Assembly: GCF_900106835.1 (NCBI RefSeq)
Contig: NZ_FNNR01000004.1
Coordinates: forward strand, 337,043-401,042
DNA from: Arthrobacter sp. cf158
GTDB taxonomy: Bacteria; Actinomycetota; Actinomycetes; Actinomycetales; Micrococcaceae
DNA: 64,000 nt
Reading direction: 5' to 3'
The notes beneath the pieces are model-generated. The model was not told the DNA's origin. It was given only the letters and a program-made list of their open reading frames with translations, and did not search any database. Both the position numbers and the translations under genes were made by a program. Positions 32,825-41,452 of this stretch are shown piece after piece. The stretch's first letter is position 1. Each line of letters opens with the position of its first letter.

Positions 32825-33307
32825 TCACTTGCGGGCGTGGGCGAGGATGGACGCGGCTGTGAACTCGGGGTCCGGCGTGGAGATCAGCCAGGTGCGGCTG
32901 GGGGTCTCCAGGACGATGGCCGGACCGCCGACCAGCAGCCCCCACGTTCTCTGGCCCAAGTACCGGACGCCGAAACCTTCGATCATCGAACTGGATGGTG
33001 CAGGGGCGGCATCAACGATGTCCTGCAGCGGGATCGTCTTGGAGTAGAACGGTCGGCATCTGACCGTCAGGTTCTGATCTGTGGCTTCAATAGTCACCGT
33101 GATGCGAAGTACTGAGACTGTCAGGAGGGCAATGACCGCAACCAGGCCTGCGCTGACTAGAAGTACACCGCTGGGAATGGCGGTCACGATGACGAAGACG
33201 CAAGCCAGTCCCATGACGCTGGCGATGACCTTCTGCGAGCCGCGACTGATCCCAGCTTCTGAAATCAGTCTTGAAACTTTAGCGCCGCCCAAGATCGTGT
33301 ATCTCAC
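32825..33307 (-). CDS. Membrane protein with PH-like domain
   Basis: A 160-residue protein. The GTG at 33307 has AAGGAG eight bases upstream. Two hydrophobic helices (about residues 30-65) precede a region resembling bacterial PH (bPH) domains: RITVTIEATDQNLTVRCRPFYSKTIPLQDI, then IEGFGVRYLG and GGPAIVLETPSRTWLIS. It overlaps the small gene upstream. Unknown role; the family sits at membranes. Confidence 0.65.
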   Translation of the reverse strand: MRYTILGGAKVSRLISEAGISRGSQKVIASVMGLACVFVIVTAIPSGVLLVSAGLVAVIALLTVSVLRITVTIEATDQNLTVRCRPFYSKTIPLQDIVDAAPAPSSSMIEGFGVRYLGQRTWGLLVGGPAIVLETPSRTWLISTPDPEFTAASILAHARK

Positions 33308-33485
33308 GCAAGGAACTCCTTTGCGCACGTTTCGACTGCACGAGCCTTTCGACATACAAAACAGCCGCAACTACAACGAGGCCGATCAGCAGGGCATAAA
33401 TAGCGCCCACCGGCCGCATCAATGAAGCGTACGTCCCGAATCCGAACACGAAGATCAGCAGACTGCGTCTGGTTTTGGTGCTCAC
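33279..33485 (-). CDS. Small membrane protein
   Basis: A 68-residue protein from a GTG start (VSTKTRRSLLIFVFGFG). Two hydrophobic segments (residues 8-20 and 26-44) and a basic tail (RLVQSKRAQRSSLREIHD). It overlaps the PH-like gene by about 29 bases, so the two are probably coupled. No family is recognised. Confidence 0.55.
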   Translation of the reverse strand: MSTKTRRSLLIFVFGFGTYASLMRPVGAIYALLIGLVVVAAVLYVERLVQSKRAQRSSLREIHDLGRR

Positions 33486-33562
33486 GAATTTTCCCCCAAG
33501 AACGCGTAGTTGGTATGGGCCGAGCATACCCGGCAAGCGACGGGGAGCAAGTCAAGCCAGGT

Positions 33563-34156
33563 TTAGAGGCGGGGGAAGGCCGCTTCTTCGCTTGCGACCG
33601 AGATGACCCGGTTTAGCTGGGCCAAGACTTCGCCAGGCTCGCCGTCGGCGTCCACCTCAACAAAGTTTTCATACTCAGGTAGAGAACGGTATGCCTCCCG
33701 GAATGCCTCCAGATGGGCAAGGGACTCTTTATCGGTTCCGCGGGCGGTGACGCGTTGGTGGGCGAGGCGGGGATCGACGTCGAAGTGCACGTGCAGGTCA
33801 GGGGTTGGGAGTTTCTCGAGTAGCCGAGGAATCAACCGGCCCCGCTGCAACCCATTGGCCTGGCGCAGCGCCAGTTGGCAGTGCAGGTGGCGGTCCATCA
33901 CCACTAAACCGTCGAATCGCTGGGCGCGGGCGTGGTTGACCAGTACGTTGAACAGGCGAACGCCGGTCTCGATGAAGTCGGCAATGCGTGGCGGCAACTG
34001 CCAGCCGAAGCGCTCGCTGAGCACCGACATTCGCCTCCGGGCAGCGTGATTACTGAGCAGCAGGGCGCTCCGTCCTTCAGCGCGAGCCGAATCGACCAAG
34101 GCGCGGGCCGCCGTCGTTTTTCCTGAGCCGTCAATTCCCGTCAGAACAATGAGCAT
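33563..34156 (-). CDS. Thymidylate-kinase-like P-loop kinase
   Basis: A 197-residue nucleotide kinase-type protein. The P-loop GIDGSGKTT is at residues 7-15, the DRH motif (VVMDRHLHCQLAL) is where dTMP kinases have DR, and PDLHVHFDVDPRLAHQRVTARG is the LID-side strand. The ATG at 34156 begins directly before the P-loop strand; the longer frame to 34315 lacks a good site. It may phosphorylate a nucleotide or be a distant relative. The main dTMP kinase is expected elsewhere. Confidence 0.75.
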   Translation of the reverse strand: MLIVLTGIDGSGKTTAARALVDSARAEGRSALLLSNHAARRRMSVLSERFGWQLPPRIADFIETGVRLFNVLVNHARAQRFDGLVVMDRHLHCQLALRQANGLQRGRLIPRLLEKLPTPDLHVHFDVDPRLAHQRVTARGTDKESLAHLEAFREAYRSLPEYENFVEVDADGEPGEVLAQLNRVISVASEEAAFPRL

Positions 34157-34305
34157 GAGGCCTCCCCTCGTCACCATTACAACGCGGCGAGTGCCCGGAT
34201 TGTGCCTGCATGAGGTGCAGGTCACGTTTTTCGCCAGAGGATGAAGCCCCATAAAACCGTCAAAAGAGGACCGAAAGTGTCCGCATCCAACGGAAGAATG
34301 GATGC

Positions 34306-35492
34306 ATGACAACATCGGAGATTCGCCCTTTCCGCATCGAAATCCCTCAATCCGAAATCGACGGATTGAGTCGCCGCCTCAGCGAGGCCCGCTACCCTCA
34401 TCCGCTGCCGGAGGCCAGCGATAACTGGCCTTCACCGGTGGGCGCGGAGTGGTCGCGCGGTATCCCTGATACCTGGCTTCGCGAATTGGTTGACTACTGC
34501 GGGACGGCTTCGACTGGCGAGCCATGGAGCAGAGAATCAACGCCATCCCGCAGTTCATCACCGAGGTGGACGGACAACCCATCCACTTCGCCCACGTCCG
34601 TTCAAGTAGTCCGGACGCCACACCGCTGATCCTGGTACACGGGTGGCCGGGTTCCTTCCTGGAATTCCTCCAACTGGTGGGCCCCCTGACGGAACCTCAG
34701 GACCACGGCGGCGATGCGAAGGACGCCTTCCATGTGGTGATCCCGTCAATTCCCGGATTTGCCTTCTCCAGCCCGCTATCCGATGCCAGCTGGGACGACG
34801 GGCATATTGCGCGAGCTTTCGCAGAGATCATGGCGAGACTCGGGTATGAGCGGTTTGGCACCCAGGGCGGAGACGCGGGCGCCGGGATCGGTCCCGAAAT
34901 TGCACGGGCGGCCCCGGACCGCGTCATCGGCGTCCATGTCAACGGCACAACGGGTCCCCTGCCGGAGCTCCCGCTCACAGACCTGGAACTTGCTGGATTG
35001 ACCCCTAGGGAACGGCACGCTATTGACGATATCCAGCAATTCATGTGGCAGCAGTTTGCGTACATTTCCCTCCAGTCCACCAGGCCAGGCTTGATCGGCA
35101 CCATGCTCAGCGACAGTCCCGTGGCCCAGCTGGCTTGGATCATGGATAAGTTCCAAGCTTGGACGTGGCCCATCGAAAAAGACGTTCTCCAGATCCTGGA
35201 CCGGGACGTCCTCCTTGCCAACGTGTCACTGTACTGGTTCACCCGAACTGCAGGATCCGCCGCGCTCACGGGCTACGCGCAGGACAGCGGTTGGGGTACT
35301 TCCAAGGAACGCACGGCCGTTCCCACGGCCGTCCTCAACTTTGCCCACGACTACGCCATCCGTAAGTACGTCGAGAAGGAGAACACCGTGGTCCGATGGA
35401 ATGACGTGGACAGGGGAGGCCACTTTGCCGCGCTGGAAGAACCAGAACTGCTGACCGCGGATGTCCGGGCCTTCTTCCGCGAGCTGCGCTGA
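34306..35492 (+). pseudogene. Epoxide hydrolase (EHN/alpha-beta hydrolase), frameshifted
   Basis: The N-terminal part (34306-34507, MTTSEIRPFRIEIPQSEIDGL ... WLRELVDYC) is in one frame and the rest in another: GFDWRAMEQRINAIPQF joins in the frame of 34524-35492. One base seems missing near 34506-34508, where ACGGCTTC would be expected to read ACGGGCTTC. Elements of the hydrolase are HGWPGSFLEF (oxyanion), QGGDAGAGIG (nucleophile Asp), and a C-terminal His in RGGHFAALEEP. Either a pseudogene or a sequencing error. If intact, about 395 residues, microsomal-type epoxide hydrolase. Confidence 0.8.
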
Positions 35493-35493
35493 G

Positions 35494-36327
35494 TCAATCC
35501 ACAGGCCGCCACCTGAACTGCGGCTGCTCACGGTTAAGGAACGCGCTGATGCCGATCTCCATGTCCGGACTGTCCGGCATGGCAGCCCAGGCGTCAGCCC
35601 ATTCCCGATCAGCGTCGGACGGTGCGGCGTCCGTGGCGTCCACCAGTCGCTTCATGGAATGCATGGAGAACCGCGAGCGGCTCCTCAGTGAACTGACAAG
35701 CGCCGCGGACTTCTCTTCAAAGGACGCTGAAGGAACGACGTCGGCCACCAGGCCAAGTGCCCGGGCTTCGGTTGCGCTGAACGTCCGTCCCGTGAGGAGG
35801 ATGTACTTCGCATTGGCTTGCCCCACCAACCGGACCAGCCGTTCCATGCCCGGGCGAGGGTAGATGATCCCGATTTTGGCCGGAGTCAGCCCGATCACCG
35901 CACGTTCGTTGGCGATGATGAAGTCGCAGGCTGAGGCTATCTGCCAGCCGCCGCCCATGCAGGCACCATCCACCAAAGCGACGGAGGGCTTGGAGAGGGA
36001 AGCGATGGCGGCATCGGCCCCACTGAGATGATCCACGGAGGTGCCGTCCGGTTGGGGATCCACCAGCACAGAAGAGAGTTCACTGATGGAGGCCCCGGCG
36101 CAGAACGTGTCCCCGGAACCACGCAGCACAACAACGGCCACGTCCGCGTCTGCCTCCAGTCGCGGCATCAGTTCCTGGATCTCCCAGCACATATCCCGGG
36201 TCAGGGCGTTCCGCTGTGCCAGGTTGCTGATCTCCACGGTGGCCACACCATTGGCGATGGAGACGGAGATGCGGCCTGCACTGGAAGCACCGCTGCGGAC
36301 CCTTTCGGTGGAGGAGAGGACGGTCAT
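35494..36327 (-). CDS. Enoyl-CoA hydratase/isomerase family
   Basis: A 277-residue crotonase-fold protein. Motifs: NALTRDMCWEIQELM, the oxyanion region RGSGDTFCAGASISEL and VDGACMGGGWQIASACDFIIA, then AKIGIIYPRPGMERLVRLVG. The ATG at 36327 overlaps the stop of the CoA-transferase gene (ATGA). It works with the CoA transferase in degrading a CoA-activated acid. The exact reaction (hydratase, isomerase or dehalogenase) is not determinable; one usual catalytic Glu position is occupied by Pro-Arg-Pro. Confidence 0.88.
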   Translation of the reverse strand: MTVLSSTERVRSGASSAGRISVSIANGVATVEISNLAQRNALTRDMCWEIQELMPRLEADADVAVVVLRGSGDTFCAGASISELSSVLVDPQPDGTSVDHLSGADAAIASLSKPSVALVDGACMGGGWQIASACDFIIANERAVIGLTPAKIGIIYPRPGMERLVRLVGQANAKYILLTGRTFSATEARALGLVADVVPSASFEEKSAALVSSLRSRSRFSMHSMKRLVDATDAAPSDADREWADAWAAMPDSPDMEIGISAFLNREQPQFRWRPVD

Positions 36328-37541
36328 CGCTGTGCTCCAATCTTTGCCGGCCCGCACACAATGCGGCCCTCGCGCTCAAGCCGGGTGACGTCGTCGTGCG
36401 TCATTCCAAACTCCATCAGTACATCTGCGGTGTGCTCGCCCAGAAGCGGTGGGGGCGAGAGGATCTCGCTGGCCTCGCCATCCAGGCTGAGGGGGCCGCG
36501 GAGCAGGGGGAGCTCGGAGCCGTCCAGGCGCTCGCGGCGTTGCACGAGTCCCAAAGCCGCGACCTGTTCCGAGGCGAGGGCCTGCGTGTAGTCATAAATA
36601 GGGCCGCAAGGAATGCCGGCCTGGCTGATCAGCGGAACCCACTCGGCGGCGGATTTGGCCGCCAAGGCAGTTTCGACGAGCCCCGACAACTGATCGCGGT
36701 TAGCTGACCGGTCCGCCCCGGTGATGAAACGGGGATCCTCCATTGCTGATGGAACGCTGAGCAGGCCGCAGAATGCCCGCCATTGCTTGTCGCTGCCCAC
36801 CGCGATGTTGATCGAGTCCGTGGCCGTAGCGAACATGCCGTAAGGCGCAATGACGGGGTGGTTGTTGCCCTGTGGCGTGGGTGCTTCGCCCAGGCTCAGT
36901 GCCTTCTGCCCTTGGAACGCGGACAGGTTCAGGGCGGTCTCCAACAAGGACGTTGACACCCGGCCGGGGCGTTCGCCGTTCCGGGCTCCCAAGAGAGCTG
37001 AAACTATGCCAAACGCACAGATCATTCCGGAGGTGATGTCCACGATCGGCACGCCCACACGATAAGCCGAGCCAGGCCCGGGGCCGGTGACGGACATCAG
37101 CCCGGACATTCCCTGGATGACCTGATCCAGTCCGGCGTCGTCCTTGAGGGGGCCGGTGTTTCCGAATCCGGTCACGGAGCCCACTACGAGCCCGGGGTTC
37201 AACTCATCAAGCCGGGCAGGAGTGAAACCCATTTTCTCCAGCGTGCCAGGCTTGAAGTTCTCCACCAGAACATCAGCGTCGGCGATCAGGCCGGAGAGGA
37301 TGTCTTGTCCCTCGGACGAATAGAAGTCCAGGCACACTGACACTTTGTTCCGGTTGACGGAGTCGAAGTAGAGGCTGTGCCCGTCCTGGAAGGGAGGCCA
37401 CTGCCGGGCGGTATCGCCCCCGTTGACGCTTTCCACCTTGATGATCCTGGCACCCATATCGGCCAGGAGTGCAGTGCAGTAGGGGCCTGCGAGAGCTCGG
37501 CTGAGATCGATCACGGTGATTCCGCGAAGTGGTTTGAGCAT
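36324..37541 (-). CDS. CaiB/BaiF (class III) CoA transferase
   Basis: A 405-residue formyl-CoA-transferase-family enzyme. Motifs: LRGITVIDLSRALAGPYCTALLADMGARIIKVE, then LYFDSVNRNKVSVCLDF, DVLVENFKPGTLEKMG and GFGNTGPLKDDAGLD, whose final Asp is the catalytic nucleophile. It converts a free acid to its CoA thioester. The ATG at 37541 is chosen over the longer frame to 37706, which intrudes on the transporter gene. It is the middle gene of the MatC-CaiB-hydratase operon. Confidence 0.93.
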   Translation of the reverse strand: MLKPLRGITVIDLSRALAGPYCTALLADMGARIIKVESVNGGDTARQWPPFQDGHSLYFDSVNRNKVSVCLDFYSSEGQDILSGLIADADVLVENFKPGTLEKMGFTPARLDELNPGLVVGSVTGFGNTGPLKDDAGLDQVIQGMSGLMSVTGPGPGSAYRVGVPIVDITSGMICAFGIVSALLGARNGERPGRVSTSLLETALNLSAFQGQKALSLGEAPTPQGNNHPVIAPYGMFATATDSINIAVGSDKQWRAFCGLLSVPSAMEDPRFITGADRSANRDQLSGLVETALAAKSAAEWVPLISQAGIPCGPIYDYTQALASEQVAALGLVQRRERLDGSELPLLRGPLSLDGEASEILSPPPLLGEHTADVLMEFGMTHDDVTRLEREGRIVCGPAKIGAQR

Positions 37542-37569
37542 GGTAGGCACCTTTCGTGCGTGGGACTGG

Positions 37570-38976
37570 TTAGAGACTGGACGGAAGAACAAGGGCGCCA
37601 ACAAGCAATAGGGGACCGGCCACCACCATGGAGAGCCCCCACCGCGTGAGGAGTCTGGTGATGCGGGGGCGCTCATCAGCGTCGACGGTGGCCACGAACG
37701 TGGCACCTACGGTGGAGAACGGCGAGACGTCAACGATCGAAGAACACACGCCCAAGGCGGCAATGACAGCCCACCCGGCGATGTCCCCGGACGCCACCAG
37801 TGGGAGGGCCAGCGGCACCAGTGCCGCGAGCATGCCAGTGGTGGAGGCGAACGCTGACACCAGGCCGCCGATCGCGCAGATCACCAGGGCGGCCAGCAAC
37901 GGAGTTCCGACGGCGCCGGCTGCTTCGCCCAGCAGGGCGACGGCTCCCATGGTCTGAAGGACTCCGACGAACGTGATGATCCCGCCCACCAACAAGACGG
38001 TGGACCAGTCGATCTTGCTGACGGCAGATTTGCCCGATTGCGGATCACAGAGTGTGAGGACCGAGGCGAACGCAAAGCACAGGACGCCGATGTCCGGATT
38101 CGCGCCAAGGATGGACATCAGGATGACGGTGAGCACCAAGCCAGCCATGCAGAGCACCGTGATGATTTGGTTGCGGTTCAGCCGAAGGCTCGACGCCGGT
38201 GCCTCCGTGGGCGGTTCGCCGCCTTCCAGGACCTGGACGGTTTTGGCGGTCGCCTTCTGGCCCCGGGCAATGTTGCCCTCACGCTCAAAAGGGTGCGACG
38301 GCGTCGGGCGGCTTGCGCTGAAGCGCGGCACAGTGGTGCCAAAACCGTCAGCGGTGCGCGTGTGGAGTAGCTTGAACCCGCCGAACAGAACGTAAGCCGT
38401 AGCCAACAGCAAGAGGTTGGTGCCCAACGCCACGCTGAAGAGGACCAACGGGTCGAGGTCGATCCCGGCAGCCCGGGCCGTGCCGTAGGTGACGATTCCG
38501 AAGAGGCTGGTGGGGGCAAATCCTCCGGCACTGAGGCCCGAGCCGATCGCAATTCCCATGAGCATGCGGTCGATGCCGTATCTCTTGGGCAATGGCATTC
38601 CTATGGGCGCCATGACCAGGCCGGCCAAGGGCGAACCCATGGCCGAGATGCCGATGGTCAGCGCAAAGAAGGCCACCGGCAGAAAGAAGGCGCGGTCACC
38701 CACTTTGGTGATTGCCATTTCGATAATGCGGTCGATGGTGCCGTTGGCCTGGGCGATCGCGAAGAAGTAGGTCACTCCGACCAGGAGGACCAGGATTCCG
38801 ATGGGAAAGCCCGCCACCACCTTGTCGATTGTCATCCCGGCCATCCAGACGCCAACCCCGGCAGCCGCTGCGAACATGAGCACTCCGATGTGCACCTTGC
38901 GCAGTGTTGCCAGGACAAAGACGCCCACAAAGATGGCCAGGGCAAGTATTTGCCATTCCATAAGCCCGTTCTCCAA
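37570..38976 (-). CDS. MatC-type dicarboxylate transporter
   Basis: A 468-residue carrier with about 12 hydrophobic segments. The N-terminal part (LALAIFVGVFVLATLRKVHIGVLMFAAAAGV) fits the MatC N-terminal region, and the whole is of the ion-transporter/DASS type. A central hydrophilic loop (residues 210-265) is Arg/Pro-rich. It probably imports the acid that the CoA transferase activates, perhaps malonate or another dicarboxylate. Divergent from the IclR regulator. Confidence 0.8.
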   Translation of the reverse strand: MENGLMEWQILALAIFVGVFVLATLRKVHIGVLMFAAAAGVGVWMAGMTIDKVVAGFPIGILVLLVGVTYFFAIAQANGTIDRIIEMAITKVGDRAFFLPVAFFALTIGISAMGSPLAGLVMAPIGMPLPKRYGIDRMLMGIAIGSGLSAGGFAPTSLFGIVTYGTARAAGIDLDPLVLFSVALGTNLLLLATAYVLFGGFKLLHTRTADGFGTTVPRFSASRPTPSHPFEREGNIARGQKATAKTVQVLEGGEPPTEAPASSLRLNRNQIITVLCMAGLVLTVILMSILGANPDIGVLCFAFASVLTLCDPQSGKSAVSKIDWSTVLLVGGIITFVGVLQTMGAVALLGEAAGAVGTPLLAALVICAIGGLVSAFASTTGMLAALVPLALPLVASGDIAGWAVIAALGVCSSIVDVSPFSTVGATFVATVDADERPRITRLLTRWGLSMVVAGPLLLVGALVLPSSL

Positions 38977-38988
38977 TCAAACTTCGTC

Positions 38989-39015
38989 GGTTCACTGGAT
39001 GAACCATTGGTTCAT
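38989..39015. promoter_or_regulatory. IclR-type operator between matC-like gene and iclR
   Basis: Overlapping palindromes: GGTTCA, five bases, TGAACC (38989-39005), then ATGAACCA, T, TGGTTCAT (38999-39015, perfect 8-1-8). Three half-sites of the type GGTTCA/TGAACC lie between the divergent starts. Confidence 0.7.
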
Positions 39016-39073
39016 TTTGGGAAGTCGCCTGTAATGTAGGGCACTGGGAGTAGTCGGTCAAGCGGGAGGATGA

Positions 39074-39838
39074 ATGAGTACGCAGAGCGTGGTCACGGCG
39101 ATACGCGTATTGGAAGCCGTCTCGGATAACCAGCCTGCGGGGCTGTCCGAGCTGAGCCGCGAGGTGGACGTGCCCAAGGCAACGGTCCTCCGGATGCTCA
39201 GGACGCTGGCCGAGCTTGGCTGGGTTGCGCAGTCAGAAGCGCAGGCCGGGAAATGGGTGCTGACCAACCATGCCTTCGCTGTAGCCAGCCGTGGAAGCAG
39301 CGGTTCCGTGATCCGCGATGCCGCCATGGGCCCGCTCAACGCGCTGCAGTTGGACACCACTGAGACCGTGCACTTGGCGGTGCCGGACCGTGGCTACATG
39401 CTGATCATCGAGCGCCTGGACACCCAGCACGTCCTCCGGGCATTCCTGCCACTGGGGTCGCGGCTCCCCATGCACGCCTCTTCCACAGGCATGGCCTACC
39501 TGTCTGCCGCGGATGAGGTCTTTGTCAATGAGTATCTGGCCGGGCCGCTTGAGGCGCTGACGCCGCAAACCGTTGTTGATCCCGCGGTGCTCAGGGCGAT
39601 GATCGTGGACACCCGCGCCCGTGGGTACTCCATCAATGAGCAGGGTCTCAGCACGGGCATTACCTCGATCGGCGTCCCGTTGCTGGGCCCGGGCGGTGTG
39701 GCGGCCGGGTCCATCTCCATCTCCGGGCCCTCAAGCAGGATTGTGCCCGCGAAGTATCAGGAGTACGGCGAGGCTGCTGCGGGGACTGCCCTGGAAATCA
39801 GCCGTGCCCTGGGGGCCTTCTCCACAAAGGGGTACTAA
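39074..39838 (+). CDS. IclR-family transcriptional regulator
   Basis: A 254-residue regulator. The N-terminal helix-turn-helix is at residues 1-60 (VLEAVSDNQPAGLSELSREVDVPKATVLRMLRTL). An effector domain follows (HLAVPDRGYMLIIERLDTQH, then PMHASSTGMAYLSA and RARGYSINEQGLSTGITSIGVPLLG). GGGAGGATGA precedes the ATG. It should control the divergent transporter/CoA-transferase operon. Confidence 0.93.
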   Translation: MSTQSVVTAIRVLEAVSDNQPAGLSELSREVDVPKATVLRMLRTLAELGWVAQSEAQAGKWVLTNHAFAVASRGSSGSVIRDAAMGPLNALQLDTTETVHLAVPDRGYMLIIERLDTQHVLRAFLPLGSRLPMHASSTGMAYLSAADEVFVNEYLAGPLEALTPQTVVDPAVLRAMIVDTRARGYSINEQGLSTGITSIGVPLLGPGGVAAGSISISGPSSRIVPAKYQEYGEAAAGTALEISRALGAFSTKGY

Positions 39839-40070
39839 GTTTCCTGACCAAACTACTTCGCGGCGACCCAAAGGGTGCTTATCATGATGCTGTGAACGTG
39901 CTCCGCCCGGGCATCAGTTCGATTTTGAACCCTATCCGGGTGGGTGCGTAACGAAAATGGAGATGCATGTCTCCATTCGGTGCCCGTTGGCATGGGTGGC
40001 GCTCCGTTAGCGGAGTGTCAGCGGACGCCTTCCTGAATAAACAACAGTTATTGAAGGGACGCGTAGCTCA

Positions 40071-40229
40071 ATGAACACACTCCTGATAATCGCCGGTGTT
40101 ATTGCGATCATCCTGCTCCTGGTTGGAGGACTCAACCAGGCTCTCAGTTTCTTGCTGTGGGTTGGCATCATCCTGCTCGTCCTGGCAGTTCTTGGCTGGG
40201 TTCTGGGCCGCGGGCGGTCTCGCGTATGA
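40071..40229 (+). CDS. Small hydrophobic membrane protein
   Basis: A 52-residue protein. It is almost wholly hydrophobic: two helices (LLIIAGVIAIILLLVGGL and FLLWVGIILLVLAVLGWVL) and a basic end (GRGRSRV). The ATG follows GAAGGGACGCGTAGCTCA. It overlaps the next gene by four bases (ATGA). No family is assigned; similar small proteins lie in actinobacterial stress regions. Confidence 0.75.
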   Translation: MNTLLIIAGVIAIILLLVGGLNQALSFLLWVGIILLVLAVLGWVLGRGRSRV

Positions 40230-40462
40230 CAACTGATCCAAGTGAGGTAGCCGGTTTCGATCAGGTTCGCGATGGAACCACAACCCCGGGAAATCCCATC
40301 CCGCGGGATCCCGCATCAGCTCAGACCGGCCGCCAGCCTTCAGTCGGTGACGCATCGTCGGAAAGTCCGGACGACGCCGTCGATGCTGGTCCCAGCGAAT
40401 CAGCCACCCCGCCTGGTCCGGCGGAACAAAAGGACGAAAGACTGCGGACAACCGGGGTCTGA
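40226..40462 (+). CDS. Small disordered hydrophilic protein
   Basis: A 78-residue protein, rich in Pro, Ser, Asp and Ala, with no predicted helices (MTTDPSEVAGFDQVRDGTT ...). It is translationally coupled to the small membrane protein through ATGA and followed by a terminator. Unknown function; possibly a stress or desiccation-type protein. Confidence 0.6.
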   Translation: MTTDPSEVAGFDQVRDGTTTPGNPIPRDPASAQTGRQPSVGDASSESPDDAVDAGPSESATPPGPAEQKDERLRTTGV

Positions 40463-40497
40463 CAACCGAAACCAATCCCACGGATTGATCGGGCCAC

Positions 40498-40537
40498 GTG
40501 CGGCCGCGGCGGGAGCAATCCCGATCCGCGGCCGCAC
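40498..40537. terminator. Rho-independent terminator
   Basis: Arms GTGCGGCCGCGG and CCGCGGCCGCAC form a perfect 12-base stem with a 16-base loop, followed by TTCTTT. Confidence 0.75.
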
Positions 40538-40611
40538 TTCTTTGGCTACCAGGGGTTTTGTCAGTATGCTTACTAATAGCTGGGGGTGTTGGTTCAGCGA
40601 TTGGAGCAGTG

Positions 40612-40815
40612 ATGCGAATCGGTTCAATCATTGGATTGCTGGTGGTGGTATGGCTCGTTATCGGGGCCGTGGCCGCCGGGCAGCGGGGCTATTTCACGGC
40701 TCCGCCGGCGCAGTGTTCGCAGTTCGCGACGATTGCGTTGAATATCGTTGCGGGTCCCTTGAATTACACGGGACTGGATCCCCAAGGGGGATGTGAAATT
40801 CCGCAGCCCTCGTGA
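40612..40815 (+). CDS. Small membrane protein with C-terminal extracytoplasmic tail
   Basis: A 67-residue protein from ATG 40612 with TTGGAG upstream. The N-terminal helix (SIIGLLVVVWLVIGAVAAG) is followed by an outward tail with two Cys (APPAQCSQF and QGGCEIP) that could pair. The frame extends upstream to 40498, through the terminator, so the shorter start is preferred. Family unnamed, but I believe it is recurrent in actinobacteria. Confidence 0.65.
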   Translation: MRIGSIIGLLVVVWLVIGAVAAGQRGYFTAPPAQCSQFATIALNIVAGPLNYTGLDPQGGCEIPQPS

Positions 40816-40961
40816 TTTCAGAGGCAGTACCTTAGCGCGTTTATTCAGATATTGCTAAGATTGCTGATTAATTTCGTGCAGGCATGGACATCCCGTCAAC
40901 TGCGCTTATAGGTTCGAAGAGTTCCATAAACACGTTCACCGCTGAGGAAAGGACAGGTCGC

Positions 40962-41339
40962 ATGGACAAGAAAGACGCCACACCGGAAGAGGCAGTGGGA
41001 GGCTATGGCACCCCAACCGCAGAGCAGGAAGCAGGCGGAGGGCAAGCCCAGCCCCGCGTGGAAGAGGACCTGTCTGAAGCCGGTTTGAGCCAAGACAGTC
41101 CCGACGGCGAAACGTACGCCACAGGCGCACCCAACCTCAGCCATCTGGATCCTGAGAATTCAGACAGCGCGGGGGAACCCGGCGCAGGCCGCTTTGGCGG
41201 GATCGACGAGCAGTCGCACGCCGAGCAATCCTTGCAGCCCGATGGCGGTGCCGAGGACTTGCCGGATGGCAGCGGCAACGATCTCCCGCAGGAACAGTCA
41301 CCGAATGACGATGACGAAGAAAGTTTTGACGCCGGCTAA
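40962..41339 (+). CDS. Acidic disordered protein
   Basis: A 125-residue, strongly acidic, Gly/Gln/Pro-rich protein (MDKKDATPEEAVGGYGTPT ... NDDDEESFDAG) with no hydrophobic core. GGAAAGGACAG lies upstream of the ATG. It sits with other small proteins (membrane, disordered, SRPBCC) that look like a stress or envelope cluster. Function unknown. Confidence 0.65.
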   Translation: MDKKDATPEEAVGGYGTPTAEQEAGGGQAQPRVEEDLSEAGLSQDSPDGETYATGAPNLSHLDPENSDSAGEPGAGRFGGIDEQSHAEQSLQPDGGAEDLPDGSGNDLPQEQSPNDDDEESFDAG

Positions 41340-41348
41340 GAGCTTTGG

Positions 41349-41402
41349 CTGGCGCGCTTGAACTGGCGCGCCACTGGTTAAGCAGCCAGCTGGCTGGCGC
41401 GC
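41349..41402. repeat. Three copies of CTGGCGCGC
   Basis: CTGGCGCGC occurs at 41349, 41363 and 41394 in the gap before the SRPBCC gene; two copies end in the GGCGCGCC palindrome. The role is unknown. Confidence 0.5.
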
Positions 41403-41452
41403 CGCCCCACTTGACGAAACAGCACCCGAGACACGATCGAAGGAGCAAAACC

